Below, piece after piece: positions 8,266-15,719 of a stretch of DNA of 64,000 bases. Source of the stretch: an uncultured Latescibacterota bacterium (lineage in GTDB: Bacteria > Latescibacterota > UBA2968); assembly GCA_958295785.1 (NCBI GenBank), contig OY282377.1:2122394-2186393 (forward strand), given 5' to 3'. The number at the start of each line of letters is the position of its first letter. The first letter of the stretch is position 1. The notes below the pieces were generated by a model. That model searched no databases, was not told the origin of the DNA, and saw only the letters and a list, made by a program, of their open reading frames with translations. Both the position numbers and the translations under genes were made by a program.

Positions 8266-9222
8266 ATGATTTTCGAAATGCACCAGCAAGCGCGTGTCGG
8301 CGATGAACCCTCGCTGGCCTATTACTACCGAGAGGTCGAGCGGCATCCCTTGCTCACGCCATGCGAAGAAAGAGCACTGACAGAGCAAATCGCGCAAGGC
8401 GACCAGCCTTTGGCGAGTGCGCGTGCGCGAAAAACCGGGGACAATGCCCGGGAAAAGCTCATCACCAGCAACCTGCGCTTTGTCATTCACGTTGCAAAAA
8501 GCTTCAAAAATCAGGGGCTTTCAATGGCCGACCTCATCAACGAGGGCAACATGGGCCTGATGACCGCTGCGCGCAAATTCAAACCGGAAAAGGGGTACAA
8601 GTTCATCACCTACGCCGTGTGGTGGATTCGGCAGAACATCCTCAAAGCCCTCGAAGTTCAAACCCGAGCCATTCGGATTCCCGGCAATGTCATCAACGAC
8701 CTCAATAAACTCCGCAAAGTTGAAGCCGATCTTTACCAGCACCTCGACCGGCATCCCGACGCCGATGAACTCGCCAGAGAAGCCGATCTGTCCCTCAAAA
8801 AAGTCCACCACACCCTCGAATCGGCCTACAACGCGGTCTCGCTGGATACCCCCATGTACGACGATACCGCCCTCACCCTGCAAGAAACCCTGCCAAACCC
8901 CCAAACCCCGCCGCCCGAAGATGCCTATATTCGAGATGCCATGCACCGCGACGTACACCGTGCGCTCAGCGTCTTGCCCGACCGTGACCGACAAGTTTTG
9001 CATCTCTATTACGGTTTCGACACAGGCGTCGACAACGAATCGATCAGCGAGTGCGGTGAGGAGGAGTTAGGCCGTGAGGATTGCTCAAAACCCGCGACCT
9101 ATCAACAAATCGGCGACAAACTGGGCGTCAGCCGAGAACGGGTTCGGCAACTCAAAGAAGAGGCCCTCAATCGCCTGCGCCACCCCGCCCACAGCAAACG
9201 CCTCGCGGCCTATTGCAGTTGA
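8266..9222 (+). CDS. Sigma-70 family RNA polymerase sigma factor (group 1/2 type)
   Basis: 318 residues from ATG 8266, 5 nt after GAGGAGG; the frame is also open from GTG 8203 but without a ribosome site. Region 1.2 is SLAYYYREVERHPLLT. Region 2 has NLRFVIHVAKSF, LINEGNMGLMTAARKF and FITYAVWWIRQNI. Region 3 is followed by region 4.2, LGVSRERVRQLKEEALNRLR. Regions 1.2 to 4 of a RpoD-like factor are all present, but no long region 1.1. Between 4.1 (YYGFD) and 4.2 there are about 20 extra acidic residues including ECGEEELGRED. It recognises -35/-10 promoters. It could be the principal or an alternative group 2 sigma; the compact length favours the latter. Confidence 0.9.
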   Translation: MIFEMHQQARVGDEPSLAYYYREVERHPLLTPCEERALTEQIAQGDQPLASARARKTGDNAREKLITSNLRFVIHVAKSFKNQGLSMADLINEGNMGLMTAARKFKPEKGYKFITYAVWWIRQNILKALEVQTRAIRIPGNVINDLNKLRKVEADLYQHLDRHPDADELAREADLSLKKVHHTLESAYNAVSLDTPMYDDTALTLQETLPNPQTPPPEDAYIRDAMHRDVHRALSVLPDRDRQVLHLYYGFDTGVDNESISECGEEELGREDCSKPATYQQIGDKLGVSRERVRQLKEEALNRLRHPAHSKRLAAYCS

Positions 9223-9371
9223 AATACAATTCAGTGATCATTGGTCAGTCCCCGCGATCCCACGAGCCGTAGAGGACGAGCCCCTGTGCCTGTCCTCGTA
9301 TGTAACACGAGCGGTCGGCGGCGGCGAGGTGGAGCTGATAGCTGAAAGCGAAACGCCTTCACAATCATGTC

Positions 9372-9399
9372 TTGACTGCGGAGGCGTTTATGTTATATT
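9372..9399 (+). promoter_or_regulatory. Promoter-like TTGACT / TATATT upstream of the aminotransferase
   Basis: TTGACT at 9372-9377 and TATATT at 9394-9399 with a 16-bp spacer, about 125 bp before ATG 9523. The rest of the 300-bp gap (9223-9522) holds no ORF that looks real. Confidence 0.6.
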
Positions 9400-9422
9400 A
9401 TACAACTTCAAAAATTGGGTAC

Positions 9423-9486
9423 TGACGTTACGCAGTATTCAAATAAGGTATCGCAAAAATGCCATCACGCACAGCGCACAAGTCCG
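9423..9486. repeat. Dispersed repeat shared with 50757-50852
   Basis: The blocks tgacgttacgcag and aaaatgccatc, and the stretch gccatcacgcacagcgc plus aagtccg, recur in the same order in the intergenic region at 50757-50852, with an insertion there. It is non-coding here. Confidence 0.55.
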
Positions 9487-9522
9487 TTCTCGCGTTTTAC
9501 ATTTTTGTGGAGATCAGTCACT

Positions 9523-10641
9523 ATGGAAAATTATCCCTTTGGTAGCGGGCGGCCCGATCCGGGGTCGTTTCCCAACCGCAAATTGGGCGAAGCTGCAATG
9601 CGTATTTTGCCCGAGATGGGCGATGAGTTGGCCCTGTATCCTGGGATGTTGGGGTACCAACCCCTGCGACAGGTGATGGCGGATCGCTTGTTGCAGCGCG
9701 AAGGGGTCGCGCCGCCGGTTGAAGAGATCGCATTGACCAATGGATCGATGCAAGCCGTGACCCTGATGGCGCAGATGTTTATCGATCAGCCCGGCGATGG
9801 GGTGGTGATGGAGGAATTTTGTTATTCGGGCACGATTGGCGCGTATCAAAAAGAGGGCGCGGAATTGGTGGGCATCCCGGTGGATGAACACGGCATGCGG
9901 ATGGACGCGCTGTCCGACGTGTTAAAAAAACGGGCAGCGAAGGGCAAGTTGCCCAAGTTCATTTACGTGCTGGCAACGTTTCAAAATCCCACGGGCGCGA
10001 TTATGCCCCTCGAGCGGCGCAGGGAATTGTTGCAAATCACCGCGCAGTACGCGCTCCCGGTTGTGGAAGATCACTGTTATGCCGATACGGTGTACGAAGG
10101 CGATTATTACGTGCCCGCGCTCTATACCCTGCCGGCGGAGGTGCCGGTGGTACACATTGAATCGCTGTCCAAAATTTTGGGGCCGGGCGTGCGCTTGGGG
10201 TGCTTTTTTACCCCACAACCCCTGTTGGGCAAAATTTTGCAAATTCGGCGGGATGGGGGCACGAGTTCGCTGGCTGCGGCGGTCGTGTACGAGTATTTCC
10301 GCGAGCACTTGTGGACGCATGTCCATCGCATCAATGCGATAGTGAAGCAAAAGCGCGATGCGATGTTTGAGATGCTCGGGCAATTTCCCGATGCTTTCGA
10401 GTGGTTTAGCCGTCCCAAGGGCGGGTTGTTCATCTGGGTCAAATTGCCCGATGCCACCGATGTGGTCAAGTGCGAACAAGTGGCCGAAGCCCGCGGGATC
10501 GATTACGCCACGGGCAAGGCGTTTCACGTCTTTCGCCGCGATGTGCCCTATCTGCGCCTCGCGTTTGGCTACGCATCGCTGGAACAAATTCGAGCGGGCA
10601 TCCCAAAGCTGGCCGAATGCGTGATAGAGACGCAACGTTGA
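9523..10641 (+). CDS. PLP-dependent aminotransferase, class I/II (2-aminoadipate/MocR-type fold)
   Basis: 372 residues from ATG 9523. Family motifs: a GYQPLRQVMADRL N-terminal segment, NGSMQAVTLMAQMF, the FQNPTGAIMPLERRREL substrate/PLP-binding block, and VEDHCYADTVYEG with the PLP-binding Asp. The Schiff-base Lys is in HIESLSKILGPGVRLG and the C-terminal carboxylate-binding Arg in YLRLAFGYAS. The pattern is that of LysN/2-aminoadipate transaminase-like enzymes and the aminotransferase half of MocR regulators, without the DNA-binding half. It transfers amino groups from an amino acid in the cytoplasm; specificity is uncertain. Confidence 0.87.
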   Translation: MENYPFGSGRPDPGSFPNRKLGEAAMRILPEMGDELALYPGMLGYQPLRQVMADRLLQREGVAPPVEEIALTNGSMQAVTLMAQMFIDQPGDGVVMEEFCYSGTIGAYQKEGAELVGIPVDEHGMRMDALSDVLKKRAAKGKLPKFIYVLATFQNPTGAIMPLERRRELLQITAQYALPVVEDHCYADTVYEGDYYVPALYTLPAEVPVVHIESLSKILGPGVRLGCFFTPQPLLGKILQIRRDGGTSSLAAAVVYEYFREHLWTHVHRINAIVKQKRDAMFEMLGQFPDAFEWFSRPKGGLFIWVKLPDATDVVKCEQVAEARGIDYATGKAFHVFRRDVPYLRLAFGYASLEQIRAGIPKLAECVIETQR

Positions 10642-10688
10642 GGTGTCGGTTTGGGCAAGCGCGACGCATTGTATCCGCAAAGGGAATC

Positions 10689-10895
10689 ATGAACGGAAGG
10701 GAATTTGTCAGATGTGCCAGACGCTACGCGAGAAAGACAAGCGGGAAATTCCACTTTGATCCACGCCGCGGCAAGGGCAGCCATGGGACGCTTTGTGTGG
10801 GCAACCGCTACACAGTGGTCAAGCATGGCGAGATTTCCAAAGGCATGTTGACAGCCATGCTCAAGCAACTCGGCATTGACAGGAAGGAGTTCTAA
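10689..10895 (+). CDS. hicA: HicA-like mRNA interferase toxin
   Basis: 68 residues from ATG 10689 with AAAGGG upstream. The N-terminus MNGREFVRCARRYARK, the GKGSHGTL segment with the catalytic His, and the C-terminus KGMLTAMLKQLGIDRKEF match the HicA double-stranded-RNA-binding fold. HicA cleaves mRNA and is inhibited by HicB; the next gene starts 3 nt after the stop and has a HicB domain. The order hicA-hicB is the usual one. Confidence 0.85.
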   Translation: MNGREFVRCARRYARKTSGKFHFDPRRGKGSHGTLCVGNRYTVVKHGEISKGMLTAMLKQLGIDRKEF

Positions 10896-10898
10896 ATC

Positions 10899-11855
10899 AT
10901 GCAATACGCTTACCCGTGCAATTTGATTCCCGACCATGAAGAAGGGGAGGGTTTTGTCGTGACCTTTCCCGACGTGCCTGAAGCGATAACAGGGGCGCGA
11001 ACCAGGGAAGAGTCTCTTTTTTTTGCCGAAGACGCCCTCGTCGCCATCCTCGCGGTGTACGTCCAAGAGAAACGGGAAATCCCAACGCCAAGTCCTGTTG
11101 CCGCCGATCAGGAACTCGTCGCTGTCCCGCCTGTTGCCGCCGCTAAACTGGCCCTCTATACGGCCATGGGCAAGCAGGGGATCACCAGGGACGCGCTCAC
11201 TGACCGCCTGGGCTTGAGCGAGTCGGCCTTCCGCAAATTGTTTGACCCGGATTACTACTCTGCGCTTCACTTCCATCATATCAGGCAGATCATGAGAGCA
11301 CTCAAAACCGTTGGGCACAACCTGTATGAAAGTGCGTTGCAAGCGTTGGATGTGGTGGTCGAAACTCGCTTCTCCTGGGAACCCCCGCCGATGTCGATGC
11401 CGAGAAGCGCACCGGTGACGAGAAGCGCACCGGTATTGACGAGTGGGATTCCGCAGTCCGATGAGACGGAAACGCAATCCGGATGGATTGCGCTGACAGA
11501 ATTAGAGTTAAACAGAAAAAATCCGAAGCCAGAGTGCATCAAATTCCCGGATGGACACTTCGAGCTTCTACCGAAAAGTGCGGTAGGCGTGCTAAGAGAA
11601 ACTGCAAAATGGCTTGTGAAAAGCGGAAAACTGACACCCCAAAACGCTTGGCTATGGCATCCGAACGGGAACGGGCCCTATTCAATTTTAGTTTCGTCCG
11701 ACAAAGAGCAAGTTCTCCGAACACCAGAAGAAATCTGTGCTAATGTGTACATTGAAAAGGATTGGGAAGCCCAAGATTTCGTAGATGGCGCCAGGGCACT
11801 TCTCGAACACTGTGGCGAGAATCCGAGCAAGGTCCAAGTCAGGCTCAACCGATGA
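10899..11855 (+). CDS. hicB: HicB-like antitoxin with HTH and an extra C-terminal domain
   Basis: 318 residues; typical HicB is 70-150. Residues 1-60 are the HicB RNase-H-like domain (YPCNLIPDHEEGEGFVVTFPD). Residues about 85-145 form a Cro/XRE-like helix-turn-helix (LTDRLGLSESAFRKLF) suited to binding its own operator. A linker with a 5-residue repeat (RSAPV twice) leads to an extra domain at about 195-318 beginning GWIALTELEL and containing KFPDGHFELLPKSAVGVLRE, which I do not recognise. It overlaps the next ORF by ATGA, so translation is probably coupled. The fusion may add a second effector or partner to a HicAB module. Confidence 0.7.
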   Translation: MQYAYPCNLIPDHEEGEGFVVTFPDVPEAITGARTREESLFFAEDALVAILAVYVQEKREIPTPSPVAADQELVAVPPVAAAKLALYTAMGKQGITRDALTDRLGLSESAFRKLFDPDYYSALHFHHIRQIMRALKTVGHNLYESALQALDVVVETRFSWEPPPMSMPRSAPVTRSAPVLTSGIPQSDETETQSGWIALTELELNRKNPKPECIKFPDGHFELLPKSAVGVLRETAKWLVKSGKLTPQNAWLWHPNGNGPYSILVSSDKEQVLRTPEEICANVYIEKDWEAQDFVDGARALLEHCGENPSKVQVRLNR

Positions 11856-11988
11856 ATACACGAGAGAAGACGACCGAAGAACTGATTCTGATGGGGGATG
11901 AAGAGATCGATTTTTCCGAATTGGAAGAAGATTTTTTTCAAAATGCGTATCTGGTCTTTCCCGTGGAAGATCGGGATATTTTGATCCG

Positions 11989-13080
11989 TAGGACTTACGC
12001 AATCACCATTGGAATATGAGGTGCTTTGAGTTGTTGTCTCAAGAAGTCAGCCACCCCCCGGTATTTGACTTGATAAATGGTTTGTCCTGTTTGATAGGCC
12101 ACCTGCGCGAGTCTTATCCAAACGAACATCGCACACCCAATATGATTTCGTACCATGCGTGCCAACCGGCATTGACACTTTTCAAGCCCGGTTACCTGTT
12201 TGACTTCGCGGTGAAATTGCTCAATTTTCCATCTTTGGTGACACACCTGTTGTACCACTGAAGAATCGTTTTGAGCATGGTCGTTAGTCACGACATACGC
12301 CGTGCGTCTATCAGCAGACGCCACCCGGAATAATTTCACTTTGTGGTCTTTGGGGAACCCTCTGATTTTAATGGACTTGCCTTGTTTGCGTTGCGCTTTC
12401 GTCCAAGTTAAGCTATCTACGCGCTGGTAGGGGATTGTGCCTGCCTACTCGTCCACGCGCCGGTTCGTCTTGAGGGGACAATAATAGGTTTTTTGCATCT
12501 GCTCTATGTGTAGCATGACCGTTTTGGTCGCATACCAACTGTCCATCAAGACCCCGGTAAAAGGAAGGCGCTTCTGATAGACCAACCCAGAGAGCATGTC
12601 CTTGAGATGATCCCATTTGGTTTTGCCATCGCCTTGCGGGTCATAAATCCGATAGTCAATCAACCAGAACCGATCCTGTTGCGGATTGACATAGACACAT
12701 GTGACCACCCCAATGCCATTGATGACGCCTTGGGCGTTGCCGCTATATTGACGGCGCACTAACGCGATCTTGCGCGCGTGTCGCTTGTCTAAAACCGTGT
12801 CATCAAAGATCACATAGCCTTTAGGCGTCAACGCGATGTGGTCTTTGACGTGTTCCCACACCAAGCGGGGGGGGATACGATCACCGGCGAGATAGCGGTT
12901 GATCATATCATGACTGAACCCTTCGCTATGGTCGGCGAAATGGGTCAGGGTATCGTTGAGGGGACTGCTAAGCAGATACTGACAGTAATCCAAACGCGTC
13001 GGTTGGCGCATTGATACCTCCTCAAAGTGATAAATTTTACGGAATTGCACCCTTTTTTAACTCAGCATGCGTAAGTCCTA
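11989..13080 (-). mobile_element. Complete IS element, copy 1 (1092 bp, 5-bp target duplication)
   Basis: It is bounded by perfect 13-bp terminal inverted repeats, TAGGACTTACGCA at the left and TGCGTAAGTCCTA at the right. The flanks carry the direct duplication ATCCG (11984-11988 and 13081-13085). It encodes one DDE transposase on the minus strand. A second copy of exactly the same length lies at 40892-41983 and an internal 329-bp fragment at 52576-52904. Ends and protein resemble IS elements abundant in cyanobacteria. Confidence 0.93.
11995..13011 (-). pseudogene. DDE transposase (IS4/IS701-like) with one nonsense codon
   Basis: Reading from ATG 13011, preceded by GAGGAGGT, gives about 339 codons ending near the left IS end. 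The frame is intact except for one TAG at 12445-12447, where copy 2 has TCG (RRVDD-S-AGT). Catalytic-region motifs are VIFDDTVLDKRHARK, VLMDSWYATK and the C-terminal WKIEQFHREVKQVTGLE with the third acidic residue. The single stop splits the protein after about 188 residues, before the third catalytic residue, so this copy is probably inactive unless the stop is read through. Confidence 0.85.
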
Positions 13081-13197
13081 ATCCGGTACAAGAAGCACTA
13101 CGGCAAGGACTATCGCGCTCGGATACATGCGGTTTTGCGCGAGCATATAGATCGTGCTGTTTAATTAGATCGTGCTGTTTAATTTTAGGAGTGCCAT

Positions 13198-13986
13198 GTG
13201 AATGCACCGACTTTAGAACGCCCGCCCATTCCGGGCGTCAAACACATTGTCGCCATCGCCAGCGGCAAAGGCGGGGTGGGCAAATCCACGACGGCGTCCA
13301 ATTTGGCTGTGGCCCTGGCGATGATGGGGCATGCGGTGGGGTTGATGGATGCGGATATTTACGGCCCGAATGTGCCGATTATGATGGGCACCAAAGCGCG
13401 ACCACAAATGACGCCCGAGCGCGAAATTGAACCGCTCGAGCGGCATGGTGTCAAACTGGTGTCGCTGGGGTTGATCGCAGGCGATGGCGTGCCGATCATC
13501 TGGCGCGGCCCCATGCTGGCGAAGATGGTGACGCAATTTGTGCGCGATGTGGCTTGGGCACCGCTCGATTGTCTGGTGATCGATTTGCCCCCAGGCACTG
13601 GGGATGTGCAGTTGACGTTGACCCAGTCAACCCCCTTGGATGGGGCCGTGATTGTGACCACGCCCCCCTTGGTGGCGCAGGAAGACGTGCGGCGAGGGGT
13701 CGAAATGTTTCGCACGGTTGAGGTGCCCGTGCTGGGGGTAATCGAAAATATGAGCACGTACATCTGTGGCAGTTGCGGCACAGAGACGCCGATTTTTGGA
13801 CGGGGCGGAGGACAGCGCACCGCAGAGGCGTATCGCGTGCCGTTCTTGGGCGCGATACCGTTGCATCGTCAGGTGCAACTGGGCAGCGACAGGGGCGAGC
13901 CGATAGTGGCGTCTGACCCCGACGCGCCGCTGGCAAAAATGTACCGCGACGTCGCCGAGCGCGTCTGGCGATCTTTGGCCGGGTGA
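13198..13986 (+). CDS. mrp: Mrp/ApbC/NBP35 family P-loop Fe-S cluster carrier ATPase
   Basis: 262 residues from GTG 13198, with TAGGAG upstream; the ATG two bases earlier is out of frame and meets TGA at once. The deviant Walker A with two lysines is SGKGGVGKST (residues 22-31). Also present are MDADIYGPNVPIMMG, the Walker B region LVIDLPPGTGDVQLT, VEENM-type IENMS and the CxxC (YICGSCG) that holds a bridging Fe-S cluster. The N-terminal DUF59 domain of longer Mrp proteins is absent. It carries or inserts Fe-S clusters in the cytoplasm. The gene sits directly after the IS-disrupted antitoxin gene; an 18-bp tandem duplication (agatcgtgctgtttaatt at about 13149-13184) lies just upstream. Confidence 0.92.
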   Translation: MNAPTLERPPIPGVKHIVAIASGKGGVGKSTTASNLAVALAMMGHAVGLMDADIYGPNVPIMMGTKARPQMTPEREIEPLERHGVKLVSLGLIAGDGVPIIWRGPMLAKMVTQFVRDVAWAPLDCLVIDLPPGTGDVQLTLTQSTPLDGAVIVTTPPLVAQEDVRRGVEMFRTVEVPVLGVIENMSTYICGSCGTETPIFGRGGGQRTAEAYRVPFLGAIPLHRQVQLGSDRGEPIVASDPDAPLAKMYRDVAERVWRSLAG

Positions 13987-14028
13987 ATATTAAGGGGAGA
14001 TATGGTGCAATAAATCATGCCCATTTTG

Positions 14029-14060
14029 AAAAGGCGGTCGTTCTGCGGTCGCCTTTTTTA
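14029..14060 (+). terminator. Terminator-like hairpin after mrp
   Basis: AAAAGGCG and CGCCTTTT arms enclose GTCGTTCTGCGGT and are followed by T-rich DNA, 40 bp after the mrp stop. Confidence 0.7.
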
Positions 14061-14068
14061 TTTCTCTC

Positions 14069-14097
14069 TTGAAAACTATACATTCGTTCAGTATCTT
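14069..14097 (+). promoter_or_regulatory. Possible promoter of the efflux operon
   Basis: TTGAAA at 14069 and TATCTT at 14092 with a 17-bp spacer, about 290 bp before the MFP gene. The 400-bp gap 13987-14387 otherwise holds a terminator and one palindromic repeat. Confidence 0.4.
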
Positions 14098-14233
14098 AGA
14101 AATGGGTTGTGTTGATGATCCAAAAAAAGTGTATCTCTTCGGGCGGTTGTGGGTTTATATGAGTGCAAAGTGCGATAATCAGCTTTCAGCTTTCAGCCCA
14201 TTGGTTTGCTGACCGCTTAGGGGTTGGGTGCTC

Positions 14234-14259
14234 GGACAGGCACGGGGGCCTGTCCCTAC
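14234..14259. repeat. Short palindromic interspersed repeat, variant copy
   Basis: GGACAGGCACGGGGGCCTGTCCCTAC-type variant whose arms GGACAGGC and GCCTGTCC pair perfectly. Compensating changes relative to the GGGCGAGC / ATCGCCCC version suggest that the hairpin itself is maintained. Confidence 0.7.
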
Positions 14260-14387
14260 GGGTGATGGGGTCAGAGCGGGTGACTGACCACTGATTGCTC
14301 GGGGCTGACCTGTTTTCCAAAACCAATTTTCTCATTGGTGCGTCTAATGTCTTGGATATTTCGGGCATGTAACTGCGAGGGCAAGTG

Positions 14388-15590
14388 ATGTTGCAACGTA
14401 TATCGGGTATAATGGGGATTTTGATTGTTCTTTGGGCGTTTTCGGGATGCAGCGACGAAGCGGCATCGGACAAGGCGGCTGATGGCGCTGCGAAGGCCGA
14501 TTCGACTCAGGTCGATTCTGCCCAAGTTGCCGCGAATAATAAGAAGCGCAAAAAACCGACGCCGAAGGGCAGAAATCAGAAGCGGAAAGTCGTTGAAGGC
14601 GTTCCCGTAAAAGTATCGGTCGTGGAGACGGGCGAAATTTCCGACCATGTGCTCTACAGCGCGACAGTGGAGGCCGAAGAGACCATCGACATTTATGCGC
14701 GCGGGACTGGGCTGGTGCGGCGCGTGCTGGTCGAAGAGGGCGAACAAGTGCGCGCGGGGCAGGTGCTGATCGAACTGGTTGATGACGAGTTAAAGCTCAA
14801 CGAGGCCGAGGCGCGATTGGCATATCAAAAGCTGGAAAACCAACTCAAGCGCAAAGAGGCGTTGTTTAACCGGCAATTGCTCGCCAAAGAAGAATACGAA
14901 GATCTCAAGATCAATGTCGAACAGAGCAAAATTCGGTGGGAGCGCGCCCAGTTGTCTCTGGATTACGCGCATGTGCGTGCGCCGGTGCGTGGGGTCATTG
15001 CAAAGCGCGTGGTCAAATTGGGCGACCGCATTGGGGGCAACTCAAAGCTCTACGAGATGGTCAATTTGAGCCGGTTGATCGCGCATGTGCATGTGCCCGG
15101 GCAGGGCATGCACAATTTGGCAATCGGGCAACCGGCATTGGTGACGACCGATTTTTTGCCCGATACAAAATTTGAGGGCGAGATATTGCGGATCAGTCCG
15201 GTGGTCGATCCCAATTCGGGCACGTTTAAGGTGACGCTGGAGCTCAACGCGCGGGATCAACTGTTGCGGCCCGGCATGTTTGTCAATGCCCACATCGTGA
15301 CGGCGACCCACAATCAGGCCGTGCTCGTGCCCAAGCGGGCCGTCGTGTACGACGATGGCATGCCGCACGTTTTTGTCGTGTCGGACAGCACGGCCAATAA
15401 AGTGCGCTTTGAAATGGGATTTGACGACACGGAATTTGTCGAGGTGTTGGCCGGCGTGAAAAAGGGCGATCAGATCGTGGTGGTCGGGCAGAACGGGTTG
15501 AAGGACAAGGCCAAGGTGCGGATCATCGAGGGCGAGGGCCTGCGGATTCCCGCTGAGCCGGATTCGACAGAACAGACCGAAAAGACGTGA
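14388..15590 (+). CDS. RND efflux periplasmic adaptor (membrane fusion protein), lipoprotein
   Basis: About 400 residues from ATG 14388 (GTG 14385 is an alternative). A lipoprotein signal has the lipobox WAFSGC with Cys near 22, so it should be anchored to the membrane facing the periplasm. After a Lys-rich linker come the biotinyl-lipoyl half (ARGTGLVRRVLVEEGEQVRAGQVLIEL), the alpha-hairpin with coiled-coil pattern, and the second half DYAHVRAPVRGVIAKRVV. The beta-barrel and membrane-proximal domains follow, including DPNSGTFKVTLEL. It joins the RND pump and the TolC protein encoded next in the same direction. Confidence 0.93.
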   Translation: MLQRISGIMGILIVLWAFSGCSDEAASDKAADGAAKADSTQVDSAQVAANNKKRKKPTPKGRNQKRKVVEGVPVKVSVVETGEISDHVLYSATVEAEETIDIYARGTGLVRRVLVEEGEQVRAGQVLIELVDDELKLNEAEARLAYQKLENQLKRKEALFNRQLLAKEEYEDLKINVEQSKIRWERAQLSLDYAHVRAPVRGVIAKRVVKLGDRIGGNSKLYEMVNLSRLIAHVHVPGQGMHNLAIGQPALVTTDFLPDTKFEGEILRISPVVDPNSGTFKVTLELNARDQLLRPGMFVNAHIVTATHNQAVLVPKRAVVYDDGMPHVFVVSDSTANKVRFEMGFDDTEFVEVLAGVKKGDQIVVVGQNGLKDKAKVRIIEGEGLRIPAEPDSTEQTEKT

Positions 15591-15667
15591 TGCGGAATCG
15601 GCGAAGAGTCGGTCAATTCACGTCTTGTATGCGGACGGGTACAGGGCCTACGTGCTTTGTGTCTTTG

Positions 15668-15692
15668 AACTGGCTATCGCCAGTTGTACCCC
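15668..15692. repeat. Small hairpin repeat ending GTTGTACCCC
   Basis: AACTGGC-tatc-GCCAGTT followed by GTACCCC, in the 130-bp gap between the MFP and RND genes. A related hairpin (AACTGC…GCAGTT plus GTACCCC) lies at 50961-50983 and a degenerate one near 2389-2408. Confidence 0.5.
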
Positions 15693-15719
15693 GTCCGTCT
15701 ATTTTTTGTGGAGAACAGA

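Larger units (their letters stand above)
11852..13164 (+). pseudogene. BrnA-like antitoxin gene interrupted by an IS
   Basis: The 5' part (11852-11988) begins with an ATGA overlap on the hicB stop. The 3' part resumes at 13086, after the right copy of the 5-bp duplication. Removing the IS and one ATCCG copy restores a 71-residue frame without any other change. Its C-terminal half (RDILIRYKKHYGKDYRARIH and AVLREHIDRAV) resembles the BrnA/ribbon-helix-helix antitoxin tail, in which a YxxRIxAVLR core is typical. The N-terminal half is acidic. As it stands the product is truncated after codon 45 with a few IS-encoded residues. The BrnA link is inference from that tail. Confidence 0.7.

Noticed and set aside
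9223..9522. tRNA or small RNA in the 300-bp gap
   Set aside because: No cloverleaf could be folded; only a promoter and a dispersed repeat are supported.
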